Assembly: GCF_039555335.1 (NCBI RefSeq)
Contig: NC_092635.1
Location: 66,987,558-67,051,557, forward strand
From: Amphiura filiformis
Lineage: Eukaryota > Echinodermata > Ophiuroidea > Amphilepidida > Amphiuridae
Reading direction: 5' to 3'
Length of the DNA: 64,000 nucleotides
In this document: positions 48,102 to 60,069 of the stretch, one piece after another
Numbering within the stretch: position 1 is the first letter of the stretch
How the letters are laid out: each line of letters starts with the position of its first letter
Translations under genes and position numbers: made by a program
Notes under the pieces: model-generated
The model's database searches: none
The model's input: only the letters and a program-made list of their open reading frames with translations
Told to the model about the DNA's origin: nothing

Positions 48102-48800
48102 GCAAGCAAAGTTACAAGCTTTTGAATGGCCGAAGGTCGCATTTTAAAAGTCACAAACTGGCCTATATATGCAAGGTGAAAAAAATCTATCAAGCGCAAC
48201 ATAGAGACAACGCAATTTCTTCAGTCAACCTTTATTTAAAAGGGCATTTCGTGATTCACAGCCTCATCCTCCCCACTTTTCTCCAAAAAAGTTGAGATTT
48301 TTATATCACTGGAAACCTCTAGCTACATAATGTTTATGTACAAAATATTTCTTGCAGATTAATTTGTTTAGCAAAGATATCGTGAAATTTGAATTTCGTT
48401 CTGGCATGCACCAGAACGAAATTACAACGTATTGTCTATGGAGCACTGTAATACACATAATCATGCATAACTCGGCAAACGCAATATCGGAATCAACTGA
48501 AATTTTGCATTTTGCTTGGGACCTCGGAATATCCCTCGGGGCTGCGGCCCTCGGGATATTCCTCCGTTCCAAAGGCAAAATGTTTAGATTATTCACAATG
48601 CCCTCCAAATAACCGATGCGCAGTTATTAACCTCTAAATAAAAAAGCGCTCATAAAATTAGCCATGATCCACCACTCTCAAACCAGTATTATAGTCCGTT
48701 GATTTTTGCATAGTCCATTTTGTCACTTTTAAAACTGGACCTTCATCTAATCAAAATACTTGTTACATTACTTATTGAGCTCACATTTGATTCAATGATT
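48102..48800. mobile_element. Inverted-repeat element family E, copy 2
   Basis: GCAAAGTTACAAGC and AAGTCACAAACTGGCC on the left; ACTTTTAAAACTGGACCTTC and TTGTTACATTACTTATTGAG on the right. It is related to the copy at 28238-28670 but has a different interior. Confidence 0.65.
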
Positions 48801-48805
48801 TGTGC

Positions 48806-49152
48806 CCGGGGGTGGGGGTACTCAAGTTTGATTTTGGTAGGGGTGTGCCGCTAAGGATTTGAAAGTGGACCCATAAATATACCAAATTTTCACGAAATTG
48901 GACCCATTGATATTCCAAAATTCAAATTTTCGGCCAAATTTAACCCATATTGTCTTAGTTTGTAAATTTGTAAAATTTCGACATTTTGGCTAGATTGAGG
49001 CAAAATTTTTCGAGAAAATGTTGAAAAAAGGACCCATTCATATACCAAAATTGGCTTACAAAAAGGGGTTATTGATATACCAAAAGGGCGAAAATGCTAC
49101 CCATATTTCCGGCACGTCCGCGTATGGTCATTTGTGCTAAGTACCCCCGGGG
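48806..49152. repeat. CCCGGGGGTACT-bounded repeat
   Basis: Starts CCCGGGGGTGGGGGTACTCA and ends AAGTACCCCCGGGG, with internal repeats of GGACCCAT and ATATACCAAA. About 350 bp, non-coding; a MITE- or SINE-like unit. Confidence 0.6.
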
Positions 49153-49307
49153 ATTTGTGATAGGATACCTTTTGGTGCAGTATATTTAGTAATGAGGAAA
49201 TGCTCTTCTTCCATAATCCCATCTCAAAATGTGAGAAAAAAAGGCATCTCGCATTATATAGAAAGCAAAAGTGTGCGGAAGAGGAAATACATGTAAAAAT
49301 AATGTAC

Positions 49308-49397
49308 CTTGAATTCTGAGACGCCACAAACTGAGGGACAACCAATCTCATCATCGCCGTCCGGACAGTCCCGGTATTTGCCATCACAGTGATTAGC
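49308..49397 (-). CDS. Gene A exon: second half of an LDLa module
   Basis: A 90-nt phase 0-0 exon encoding ANHCDGKYRDCPDGDDEIGC and then CGVSEFK, the opening of the next module. The acceptor atttcaag ends at 49398 and the donor AAG|GTACAT follows 49308. The DxxxDCxxGDDE calcium-binding pattern is complete. The break after EFK repeats the boundary used at the end of the giant exon, so LDLa modules in this part of the gene share a common intron position. Confidence 0.9.
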
Positions 49398-49712
49398 CTT
49401 GAAATTAAATAAAATGCAAGAATATGTTTGAAAGTTTTAGTAAAGGTTATTCTTTCATAATAAATACAGCAAAAAAGACAGTCCGCATTTATGTAACCCG
49501 GTTCCCATTTTGGAAACGCTACTGTGTCATAGGTCATTTTATTTACCAATATTAATAACTTAAACAAATTTTACACTATTTGGAGACTGAGAATCAAAGA
49601 TCTCCTTTCAAAAGATTTTTTGTGCCAATGGTCTCGAAAAGCTGACCTTTTGGAACATGATAAAAAAAACAAAAGATTTATATCAAGCAAAAAAAAAGAT
49701 CATTAAACTTAC

Positions 49713-49871
49713 CTCTGATATACACTTGCCACTTTTACAGTGGAATTGGTCGGATTGACACTCATCGGATAAACCACCTGGCGTACAATCAGCCTCGTCT
49801 GTGCCTCCAAAGCAGTCCTCAAAACTGCCATCACACCGCCACGCAACAGGGATACAAACACCATCAGGACA
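49713..49871 (-). CDS. Gene A exon: end of one LDLa and start of the next
   Basis: A 159-nt phase 0-0 exon. It begins [15 protein letters not shown] and completes the LDLa module opened by CAANEFK at the end of the giant exon, then starts another ([16 protein letters not shown]). The acceptor is tgtttag at 49872-49873 and the donor GAG|GTAAGT at 49711-49713. Residues join in frame to both neighbouring exons and keep the LDLa cysteine spacing, which supports the splice sites. Confidence 0.9.
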
Positions 49872-50377
49872 CTAAACAGTAAATTGGATTGATATAAAAG
49901 AGTTAGTATTTCATTTGCCATTATCTATTAGTAACTGCCATATTCTTCGTTTTAACTCTTGAATTTGTAATCCTGTTTAAAAACAGTACCTTGTCCTGCA
50001 AGGGGGACATTATCAGTACTTCCCCCCCCCCCCCACACCCTTTCCTTATCCTGGGGAATGGAGTCAAATGGTGTGGCTTGTAGCCTTTGGACTAAATACA
50101 TTTTAAGTACATTATATTCCCGACACACTAGAGATCCCTGTATGAATTATATGCCCCCACTATCCGCGTTGAAGAACCGGGAGATTGCACATATACAAAA
50201 TGCCTCACACCTCTAGAACAGATCAACCCGAGTGCTCCATATTTTCAGTGATAGGGATATTAATAAAACATGAATAGAACATTATGAGTCTAATAAATTT
50301 CCATACTGGTGACCTCCTATAGAACAGAGTAAAGGGGCTGGCAAAACAGTTTTTGTTGCATTGGCAGCAAACTTTAC
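49872..50377. other. Gene A intron after the giant exon
   Basis: A 506-bp intron with a C-run at about 50020-50035 and no other signal. Confidence 0.7.
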
Positions 50378-53300
50378 CTTAAATTCATTTGCGGCACACG
50401 TTGGTACATCTGGACAGTTTCCTTCGTCTTCGCCTCCAAGACAATCAAGATATTTGCCATCACACTCCTTCTCAGACGGTATACATTCCCCATCGTCACA
50501 CTTGAAGTCTCCAATAGGGCAATCACGTTTATTACAAGCCGCTTCATCCTCTCCTTTCAAACAGTCCTTACGCTCGTTACAAACATGTTTCGCAGGTATA
50601 CAATCGCCATCGATACATTGAAATTGATCATCTGGACATGGCTCGTGTATCAGCTTTGTACAATCCGTTTCATCTTCCCCATTGAGACATTCGCTTCTAC
50701 CATTACACACGTATTTCGTATCGATACAAAGTCCATTGTGACATGCAAATTGGTTTGGACATCTGACAAGATCATCCTTACAATCAATCTCATCTTTACC
50801 AGATGGGCATTCGCTTCTACCGTTACAAACAAGACTGTTTGGTATGCAATAATCGTCACCACAGTCAAATTGATTCGGACAGCTAGAATAGGTTGGTCCT
50901 CTTATCGGTCCGAGACAATTTTCCTCGTCTCTTCCTGTCCTGCAATCGTTGTATCCATTGCATTGTTTATCACGTCCTACACAATTACCATCACCGCAAT
51001 CAAATTGGCCGTAACACCTGGGAGGTGAAGAAATCGGTCCAATACAATCTTCTTCGTCTTTTCCACTTCTGCAATCTCTGTTTCTATCACATTTTTTATC
51101 AAGTGCTACGCAATAACCATCGCCGCAATCAAATTGCCCGTAACACCTGGGAGGTGAAGAAATCGGTCCAACACAATCTTCTTCGTCTTTTCCACTTCTG
51201 CAATCTCTGTTTCTATCACATTTTTTATCAAGTGCTACGCAATAACCATCACCGCAATCAAATTGCCCGTAACACCTGGGAGGCGACGAAATCGGTCCAA
51301 TACAATTTTCTTCATCTTTTCCACTTCTGCAATCTCTGTTTCTATCACATTTTTTATCAAGTGCTACGCAATAACCATCGCCGCAATCAAATTGCCCGTA
51401 ACACCTGGGAGGTGAAGAAATCGGTCCAACACAATCTTCTTCGTCTTTTCCACTTCTACAATCTCTGTTTCTATCACATTTTTTATTTAGTGGAACACAA
51501 GAACCATCACCGCAATCAAATTGCCCGTAACACCTGGGAGGCGACGAAATCGGACCAATACAATCTTCTTCATCTTTTCCACTTCTGCAATCTCTGTTTC
51601 TATCACATTTTTTATTTAGTGGAACACAAGAACCATCACCGCAATCAAATTGCCCGTAACACCTGGGAGGCGACGAAATCGGACCAATACAATCTTCTTC
51701 ATCTTTTCCACTTCTACAATCTCTGTTTCTATCACATTTTTTATTTAGTGGAACACAAGAACCATCACCGCAATCAAATTGCCCGTAACACCTGGCAGGC
51801 GACGAAATCGGACCAATACAACCTTCTTCATCTTTTCCACTTCTGCAATCTCTGTTTCCATCACATTTTCTATTTAGTGGAACACAATAACCATCACCAC
51901 AATCAAATTGGCCGTAACACCTAGGAGGTGAAGAAATCGGTCCAACACAATCTTCTTCGTCTTTACCCGTTCTACAATCCTTGATTCCATCGCAACGCTC
52001 AGCTAAAGTTACACAATAAGCATCACCACAATCAAATAACCCTTGGCATCTTGTTGGTGGCCTTTCATACGGTTTGGGCGCATACGTTTCCTTTACTGGT
52101 GGAGGTGGAGGCGGATATGTAGGCTTTACATACGGCGGTGGCCGATATGTTTCCTTTACTGGTGGAGGCGGGTACGTTTCCTTTACTGGTGGAGGTGGGG
52201 GTGGATATGTAGGCCTTACATACTGTGCTGGCCGATAGGTTTCCCTTACTGGCGGAGGTGGAGGCGGATACGTTTCCTTTACTGGTGGAGGTGGGGGTGG
52301 ATATGTAGGCCTTACATACGGTTCTGGTCCATACGTTTTCACTACTGGTGGAGGTGGAGGCGGATACGTTTCCTTTACTGGTGGAGGTGGAGGCGGATAT
52401 GTAGGCCTTACATACGGTTCTGGTCTATACGTTTTCACTACTGGTGGAGGTGGAGGCGGATACGTTTCCTTTACTGGTGGAGGTGGGGGTGGATATGTAG
52501 GCCTTACATACGGTGCTGGTCGATACGTTTCCTTTACTGGTGGAGGTGGAGGCGGATACGTTTCCTTTACTGGTGGAGGTGGAGGCGGATACGTTTCCTT
52601 TACTGGTGGAGGTGGGGGTGGATATGTAGGCCTTACATACGGTGCTGGCCGATACGTTTCCTTTACTGGTGGAGGTGGAGGCGGATACGTTTCCTTTACT
52701 GGTGGAGGTGGGGGCGGATACGTTTCCTTTACTGGTGGAGGTGGGGGTGGATATGTAGGCTTTACATACGGTTTTGGTGCGTACGTTTTCTTTACTGGTG
52801 GAGGTGGTGTCGCATATGTAGGCTTTTTAAACGGCACTGGCGCATTGTTTAGTTCTTGTACCGGTTCCTCAATAATTGGTCCGAAGCAATTCTCCTCATC
52901 TATAGCTGTCCTACAATTTATCACACCATCACACACTGCCTCTAGAGGTAAGCAAGTTCCACCACCACAGTCAAATTGATTAAGACAAGGAAGAGGTGGC
53001 ACAGGTCTTGCTGTCGGTCTCTGTGCCGGTATTTGTGGTCTTGGTGTCGCTATACAGTTTTCCTCATCTTCACCACCAAAGCAGTCTGCCGTTCCATCAC
53101 ATCTTTTCATAAGAGGTAAACAGTACCCATCCAGACATTCGAAAAGTCCCGAGCACGGATCTGTTCCTGATGTACAATGAGCTTCATCGTCTCCATTGTA
53201 ACAGTCTATCCACCCATTGCAGACCTGCTCTCTCGGAATGCATTTGTTAATCCCACATATGAATCCATTGCATAGGTTTTCATTACAAGATATCTCATCC

Positions 53301-56300
53301 TCGCCACCAATACAGTCTGCGATCCCATTGCAAACTTCTTCCACACCAAGACAGTTCTCGTCTGTTGAATCTTCGCATTTGAACCGGTTGTCACAATCTG
53401 TTATCGCTCCAGCACAATTAACTTCATCTTCACCTTCAGGACAATGCGTCACACCGTCGCAGACAAATACTGAAGGCAAACAACCTCCATCATTACATGT
53501 AAATGCCGAACCACAGCAGTCTTGCTCGTCTTCGCCGCCGCTACAATCTACAACCCTATCACATACACGGGTTTGAGCAATGCAAACTCCGCCTCCGCAA
53601 GAAAAGTCCTCACCGCAATTTATCGGGCAAAAGTCTTCATCTCTACCATCCGAGCAATCCGGAACACCATCGCACACGAACCTTTCCAAAATACAGGTGC
53701 CGTCACTACATGTAACGCCAGCACAAACAAAAATACACCCTTCTTCATCTTGTCCTCTTGGGCAATCATTGATTCTATTACACTTGGCACTTAATGGCAC
53801 ACAATGGACACCATCTCCACAATCAAACTGGGATGCTTCACATTCAAATGCCGGTGGCTCTATCGGTTTAGGTTCTGTTGGTGCACCGCACCCAGCCTCA
53901 TCTTCACCATTTGCACAATCTATATTGGCATCACACACTTTACTATAAGGAATACAATATCCATTGCGGCATTCAAAGTTTCCAGGGCACCTTCCTAAAG
54001 GACCTGGTGCACATTTGTCTTCGTCTTCGTTCCCGTAACAGTCGTTGTATCCATTGCATACCTTGTTGTCAGGAATGCACGAACCATCGTTACACTGAAA
54101 GTAATATGGAGGACATTGTTCAACTTTTCCAGGACTACAGTCTCGATCTTCATCTTCTTTTTGATGACAATCTATGACCCCATCGCACACTTGACTTTCG
54201 TGGATACAGGTGCCATCATGACATTGAAAGAAGTACTGCGGACATTGTTTGACTTGTCCCGGACCACAATTTTGTCGTTCATCCTCTCCGCCATAACAAT
54301 CGCGACGTCCATTACAAACATTCTCAGCTGGTATGCAAGATCCATCGTTGCATTCAAATTGCGTTGGACATTTTTCTAACGGACCTGGTGGGCAGTCCTG
54401 CTTTTCGTCTTCGCCATCTAAACAGTCTCCGTACCCATCGCACACTAATATCTTGAGCAAACAATACCCGTCCTTACAAGCGAACCCGTCACAGATATTG
54501 TCAGGCTTACAATTAAGCTCATCTTCACCACCATAGCAGTCTTTACCAGTATTGCATACATATTTTTGTGGAATACATGAAAAATCATTACACTGAAAAT
54601 AATTATCAGGGCAAGTTTTTTGTTGTGCAGGACAATTTTGTTGTTCATCTTCACCACCAATGCAATCTCTGTATCCGTCACAAATCACTAGTTCGAGTAT
54701 GCATTGGCCGTCGTTACATCTAAAATAATATAGAGGACACTGCCCGATATTTCCTGGAGTACAATCTTGTTCTTCATCATCGCCGTCAACACAATCTCTG
54801 TATCCATCGCAGACAGCTCTCTCAGGAAAGCATTGACCGTTATTGCACTGAAAGTAATTTGGAGCGCACTTGATAACATTCCCGGGACCACAGTCTTGAT
54901 CTTCGTCTTCACCATTGGTGCAATCATCATATCGATCGCAAACTTTGTTCAAATCAATACAAAAACCGTTGTCGCATGTAAAACGACCTGGACATGTAGT
55001 AATTGGTGGGGGCTTGCAATCTTGTTCATCATCTCCGTCTACGCAGTCATTGTAATCATCACACTTCCAATCTAACGGAATACAGTGCCCATTCTTACAT
55101 TCAAATTGTCCAGGGCATTTCTCAATAGGACCTGGTGAACAATCGCGCTCGTCTTCGCCATATAAACAATCGTTGTAATCATCGCAAACTACTTTCTCAG
55201 GTATGCACCTACCATCATTACACTGGAATGAATATGGAGGACATCGGGGTGGCGCATACGTTGTTTTCAGTACTGGTGGAGGTGGAGGCGGATATGTAGG
55301 CCTCTTATACGGTTCTGGTCCATACGTTTTCACTACTGGTGGAGGTGGAGGCGGATATGTAGGCCTCTTATACGGTTCTGGTCCATACGTTTTCACTACT
55401 GGTGGAGGTGGAGGCGGATATGTAGGCCTTACATACGGTTCTGGTCCATACGTTTTCACTACTGGTGGAGGTGGAGGTGGATATGTAGGCCTCTTATACG
55501 GTTCTGGTCCATACGTTTTCACTACTGGTGGAGGTGGAGGTGGATATGTAGGCCTCTTATACGGTTCTGGTCCATACGTTTTCACTACTGGTGGAGGTGG
55601 AGGTGGATATGTAGGCCTCTTATACGGTTCTGGTCCATACGTTTTCACTACTGGTGGAGGTGGAGGCGGATATGTAGGCCTTACATACGGTTCTGGTCCA
55701 TACGTTTTCACTACTGGTGGAGGTGGAGGTGGATATGTAGGCCTCTTATACGGTTCTGGTCCATACGTTTTCACTACTGGTGGAGGTGGAGGTGGATATG
55801 TAGGCCTCTTATACGGTTCTGGTCCATACGTTTTCACTACTGGTGGAGGTGGAGGCGGATATGTATGCCTTACATACGGTTCTGGTCCATACGTTTTCAC
55901 TACTGGTGGAGGTGGAGGTGGATATGTAGGCCTCTTATACGGTTCTGGTCCATACGTTTTCACTACTGGTGGAGGTGGAGGTGGATATGTAGGCCTCTTA
56001 TACGGTTCTGGTCCATACGTTTTCACTACTGGTGGAGGTGGAGGCGGATATGTAGGCTTTACATACGGTGCTGGCCCATACGTTTCCTTTACTGGCGGAG
56101 GTGGAGGCGGATACGTTTCCTTTACTGGTGGAGGTGGAGGCGGATACGTTTCCTTAACTGGTGGAGGTGGGGGTGGATATGTAGGCCTTACATACGGTGC
56201 TGGCCGATACGTTTCCCTTACTGGCGGAGGTGGAGGCGGATACGTTTCCTTTACTGGTGGAGGTGGAGGCGGATACGTTTCCTTTACTGGTGGAGGTGGA

Positions 56301-59051
56301 GGCGGATACGTTTCCCTTACTGGTGGAGGTGGAGGCGGATATGTAGGCATTACATACGGTTCTGGTCCATACGTTTTCACTATTGGCGGAGGTGGAGGCG
56401 GATATGTAGGCCTCCTATACGGTTCTGGTCCATACGTTTTCACTATTGGCGGAGGTGGAGGCGGATATGTAGGCCTCCTATACGGTTCTGGTCCATACGT
56501 TTTCACTACTGGTGGAGGTGGAGGCGGATATGTAGGCCTCTTATACGGTTCTGGTCCATACGTTTTCACTATTGGCGGAGGTGGAGGCGGATATGTAGGC
56601 CTCCTATACGGTTCTGGTCCATACGTTTTCACTATTGGCGGAGGTGGAGGCGGATATGTAGGCCTCCTATACGGTTCTGGTCCATACGTTTTCACTATTG
56701 GCGGAGGTGGAGGCGGATATGTAGGCCTCTTATACGGTTCTGGTCCATACGTTTTCACTACTGGTGGAGGTGGAGGCGGATATGTAGGCCTCTTATACGG
56801 TTCTGGTCCATACGTTTTCACTATTGGCGGAGGTGGAGGCGGATATGTAGGCCTCCTATACGGTTCTGGTCCGTACGTTTTCACAATTGGCGGAGGTGGA
56901 GGCGGATATGTAGGCCTCCTATACGGTTCTGGTCCATACGTTTTCACTATTGGCGGGGGTGGAGGCGGATATGTAGGCCTCCTATACGGTTCGGGTCCAT
57001 ACGTTTTCACTACTGGTGGAGGTGGAGGCGGATATGTAGGCCTCTTATACGGTTCTGGTCCATACGTATTCACTATTGGCGGGGGTGGAGGCGGATATGT
57101 AGGGCTCCTATACGGTTCTGGTCCATACGTTTTCACAATTGGCGGAGGTGGAGGCGGATATGTAGGCCTCCTATACGGTTCTGGTCCATACGTTTTCACA
57201 ATTGGCGGGGGTGGAGGCGGATATGTAGGCCTCCTATACGGTTCTGGTCCATACGTTTTCACTACTGGTGGAGGTGGAGGCGGATACGTTTCCTTTACTG
57301 GTGGAGGTGGGGGTGGATATGTCGGCCTTACATACGGTGCTGGCCGGCCGAGGTGGAGGCGGATACGTTTCCTTTACTGGCGGAGGCGGAGGCGGATACG
57401 TTGCCTTTACTGGTGGAGGTGGAGGCGGATACGTTTCCCTTACTGGTGGAGGTGGAGGCGGATATGTAGGCCTTACATACGGTGCTGGCCGATAGGTTTC
57501 CCTTACTGGCGGAGGTGGAGGCGGATACGTTTCCTTTACTGGTGGAGGTGGAGGCGGATAGGTTTCTTTTACTGGTGGAGGTGGAGGCGGATACGTTTCC
57601 TTTACTGGTGGAGGTGGGGGTGGATATGTCGGCCTTACATACGGTGCTGGCCGATACGTTTCCCTTACTGGTGGAGGTGGAGGCGGATACGTTTCCTTTA
57701 CTGGCGGAGGCGGAGGCGGATACGTTGCCTTTACTGGTGGAGGTGGAGGCGGATACGTTTCCCTTACTGGTGGAGGTGGAGGCGGATATGTAGGCCTTAC
57801 ATACGGTGCTGGCCGATAGGTTTCCCTTACTGGCGGAGGTGGAGGCGGATATGTAGGCCTCTTATACGGTTCTGGTCCATACGTTTTCACTACTGGTGGA
57901 GGTGGAGGCGGATATGTAGGCCTTACATACGGTTCTGGTCCATACGTTTTCACTACTGGTGGAGGTGGAGGCGGATACGTTTCCTTTACTGGTGGAGGTG
58001 GGGGTGGATATGTCGGCCTTACATACGGTGCTGGCCGATACGTTTCCCTTACTGGCGGAGGTGGAGGCGGATACGTTTCCTTTACTGGCGGAGGCGGAGG
58101 CGGATACGTTGCCTTTACTGGTGGAGGTGGAGGCGGATACGTTTCCCTTACTGGTTCTGGTCCATACGTTTTCACTACTGGTGGAGGTGGAGGCGGATAC
58201 GTTTCCTTTACTGGTGGAGGTGGGGGTGGATATGTAGGCCTTACATACGGTGCTGGCCGATAGGTTTCCCTTACTGGCGGAGGTGGAGGCGGATACGTTT
58301 CCTTTACTGGTGGAGGTGGAGGTGGATATGTAGGCCTCTTATACGGTTCTGGTCCATACGTTTTCACTACTGGTGGAGGTGGAGGCAGATATGTAGGCCT
58401 CTTATACGGTTCTGGCGCATACGTTTTCACTACTGGTGGAGGTGGAGGCGGATATGTAGGCCTCTTATACGGTTCTGGTCCATACGTTTTCACTACTGGT
58501 GGAGGTGGAGGTGGATATGTAGGCCTCTTATACGGTTCTGGTCCATACGTTTTCACTACTGGTGGAGGTGGAGGCGGATATGTAGGCCTCTTATACGGTT
58601 CTGGTCCATACGTTTTCACTACTGGTGGAGGTGGAGGTGGATATGTAGGTCTCTTATACGGTTCTGGCCCATACGTTTTCACTACTGGTGGAGGTGGAGG
58701 TGGATATGTAGGTCTCTTATACGGTTCTGGCGCATAAGTTGGTGCTATTATCGGTGGAGGTGGTTTACAGTTCTGCTCATCCTCTCCATAGGAACAATCA
58801 TTGTAATTATCACAAACTGCTCGTAGGAGTATACATCGACCATCATTACACGGAAAGAAATATGGAGGGCATCGGGGCGCTAACGTAGATTCCTTAATCG
58901 GAGGTGGTGGTCGGCAACCTTGCTCGTCCTCGCCGTATGAACAGTCTCTGTACTTATCGCATACTTTTCTACTGGGTATACAGTTGCCGTTGTTGCATTG
59001 AAAGTAGGACGGAGGGCACTGGGGTGGTTTGCAATTGCCTTCGTCTTCTCC
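50378..59051 (-). CDS. Gene A, giant internal exon: LDLa-repeat protein with Tyr/Lys/Pro-rich blocks
   Basis: This single exon encodes about 2,900 residues of a modular extracellular protein; no named family with this layout is recognised. In protein order it holds the end of one LDLa module (GEDEGNC), two full LDLa modules, a proline block of about 1,150 residues, 19 LDLa modules, a second proline block of about 270 residues, 13 further LDLa modules, and the first half of another (CAANEFK). Each LDLa has six cysteines and the acidic CDxxxDCxxGEDExxC calcium-binding pattern known from the family. The acceptor (cattttcag) is at 59052-59053 and the donor (AAG|GTAAAG) at 50376-50378, both phase 0. 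The frame shifts once near 57345. Adding back the 17 bases missing there gives 8,691 nt, exactly 2,897 codons. Upstream exons with the signal peptide must lie beyond the window. Domain calls are firm; function is unknown, and an adhesive, cuticular or matrix protein is only an inference. Confidence 0.86.
50901..51932 (-). repeat. Eight tandem 129-bp LDLa modules
   Basis: Eight consecutive 43-residue modules of the form RCYGQFDCGDGxC…RDCRSGKDEExC followed by IGPISSPP. Three are nearly identical with SCVPLNKK and three with YCVALDKK, so the array grew by unequal exchange of single modules and of small groups. Spacing and cysteine pattern are exactly conserved. The other LDLa modules in this exon are much more diverged, so this cluster is young. 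Confidence 0.92.
52055..52870 (-). repeat. Coding minisatellite, proline block 2
   Basis: A second in-frame array of TYPPPPPPVKE units with interspersed YRPAPYVRP, YGPEPYVRP and YAPKPYVKP segments, about 270 residues, between LDLa module 19 and the next LDLa cluster. It shares both unit types with block 1 but starts and ends with more diverged copies (PFKKPTYATPPPPVKK; ETYAPKPYERPPTRC). The two blocks therefore share an origin but are not a simple recent copy of each other. Confidence 0.9.
55258..58740 (-). repeat. Coding minisatellite, proline block 1 (63-bp and 33-bp units)
   Basis: About 3.5 kb of in-frame tandem repeats inside Gene A. The main unit is 63 bp, encoding YGPEPYKRPTYPPPPPPVVK plus T. 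The second unit is 33 bp, encoding ETYPPPPPPVK, usually in runs joined by a YRPAPYVRP or YGPAPYVKP segment. Variants alternate K/R/V before RP, and the codons differ only slightly between copies (cggaggtggaggcgg against tggaggtggaggtgg in the plus-strand sense). This points to recent homogenisation. The plus strand is also open for more than 1,200 codons here, purely as a by-product of the composition. Confidence 0.92.
57341..57352 (-). other. Frame break in Gene A giant exon (about 17-nt deletion)
   Basis: On the minus strand CCTCCACCT is followed by CGGC and then CGGCCAGCACCG. Sister repeats have 21 nt (…CCAGTAAGGGAAACGTAT) in place of the 4 nt. The net loss of 17 nt moves the frame, so translation from upstream ends at a stop near 57234 while the downstream frame stays open for more than 2,300 codons. 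The site is inside a near-identical repeat array, where assembly collapse is common, so an artefact is at least as likely as a true mutation. Confidence 0.8.
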
Positions 59052-59478
59052 CTGAAAATGATATTAGAATGAGTTTTAAAGTTGGTATTAATTTCCATCA
59101 GTGTTTCGTCATTTTAATTGGGATATACGAAAACGATTTCGGCAATGGTTACGAGGGGTATGAGAGAAGCCCATAGTGGCAACAGTCAGCTTGTTGACAT
59201 ACTAATAAACTTTATATACTAGCACGTCTGTTTATTGACGAATACCTCGGACAACACGTAAATGAAGGGCGCCCTACAAAAATGGTCTTGGCTTATTTAG
59301 TAAATAATTTAGCTCGGTTGGTAAAGTACGATACTTTGGAAGACTTCACAAGCAAATCTCGTTGTATTAAACTTTTATCGTTTTTTTTTATTTCATGTTT
59401 GGTTTGCTAAATATTCTGCATTTACTCAAAATTTGTTCTAGCAGCTATTCTTTATGTTTTGTTTCTCGTTAATTTTTA
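59052..59478. other. Intron upstream of the Gene A giant exon
   Basis: Begins, in gene orientation, with the acceptor of the giant exon. No LDLa exon is found between here and the window end, so the preceding exon lies outside. Confidence 0.6.
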
Positions 59479-59927
59479 TCTATGCCCGTGCAACGGGGCA
59501 TAGATATTGTATTTGTTGTGTTTAGTCTTCGACTTCTCCTCCTTTTCAAGACCAGTTCTTTGCTCTCCTCTAGCTAAAGAACTAAAGTAGCCTCGGGGCC
59601 CATACTTGGTACAATGATGGCCCATGACCCCTTAAAACATCCTAGGGTACCCCTGATCCCAGAGGTCAAAGGTCATGGGCTACAGGGGGCAATATGTGTA
59701 CAATTTTAAACATCTCTAGCTCAAGGACTATAGCGCCCTCAGGGTTCATACTTAGTATAATGATGGCCCATGACCCCTAAAAGTAATTTATGGTAGCCAC
59801 GACCCCAGAGGTCAAAGGTCATGGGCTACAGAGAGCAATAAGTGTAAACTTTTAAAACAGCTTTAGCTCAAGAACTATAGCGCCCTCAGGGTTCATACTC
59901 AGTACAATGATGGCCTATGACCTTTAG

Positions 59928-59930
<3 letters not shown>

Positions 59931-59968
<38 letters not shown>
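59931..59968. repeat. (ATA)n microsatellite
   Basis: About 12 ATA triplets at the left edge of the LINE-derived insert. Confidence 0.95.
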
Positions 59969-60069
59969 GAGGGTTCTTAGTAGGCGCGCAATCTTCAAAA
60001 GAACTCAAGGCGCACAAACAATAAAGACAAACAAGTAACATATGTGAATCCGGAAAAGCACGAAGAAAA

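Noticed and set aside
46869-48295. Two similar short genes starting MLNFKIAKFVSLTNN
   Set aside because: They are the two copies of the direct repeat that flanks the LINE, running into different downstream sequence.
55865-57469. A second plus-strand frame of 534 codons (WRWRRIRF-type repeats)
   Set aside because: Another frame of the same repeat DNA, with no domain or splice support.
55203-58826. A 1,207-codon Gly-rich open frame on the plus strand
   Set aside because: It is the exact antisense of the proline block; 63-bp and 33-bp units without stops keep several frames open. The minus strand alone has flanking LDLa domains and matching splice sites.
6644-59051. Gene A and Gene B as one very large gene
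   Set aside because: Gene A ends in an in-frame stop at 33800, and Gene B exon 1 starts with its own signal peptide and has no convincing acceptor in front of it.
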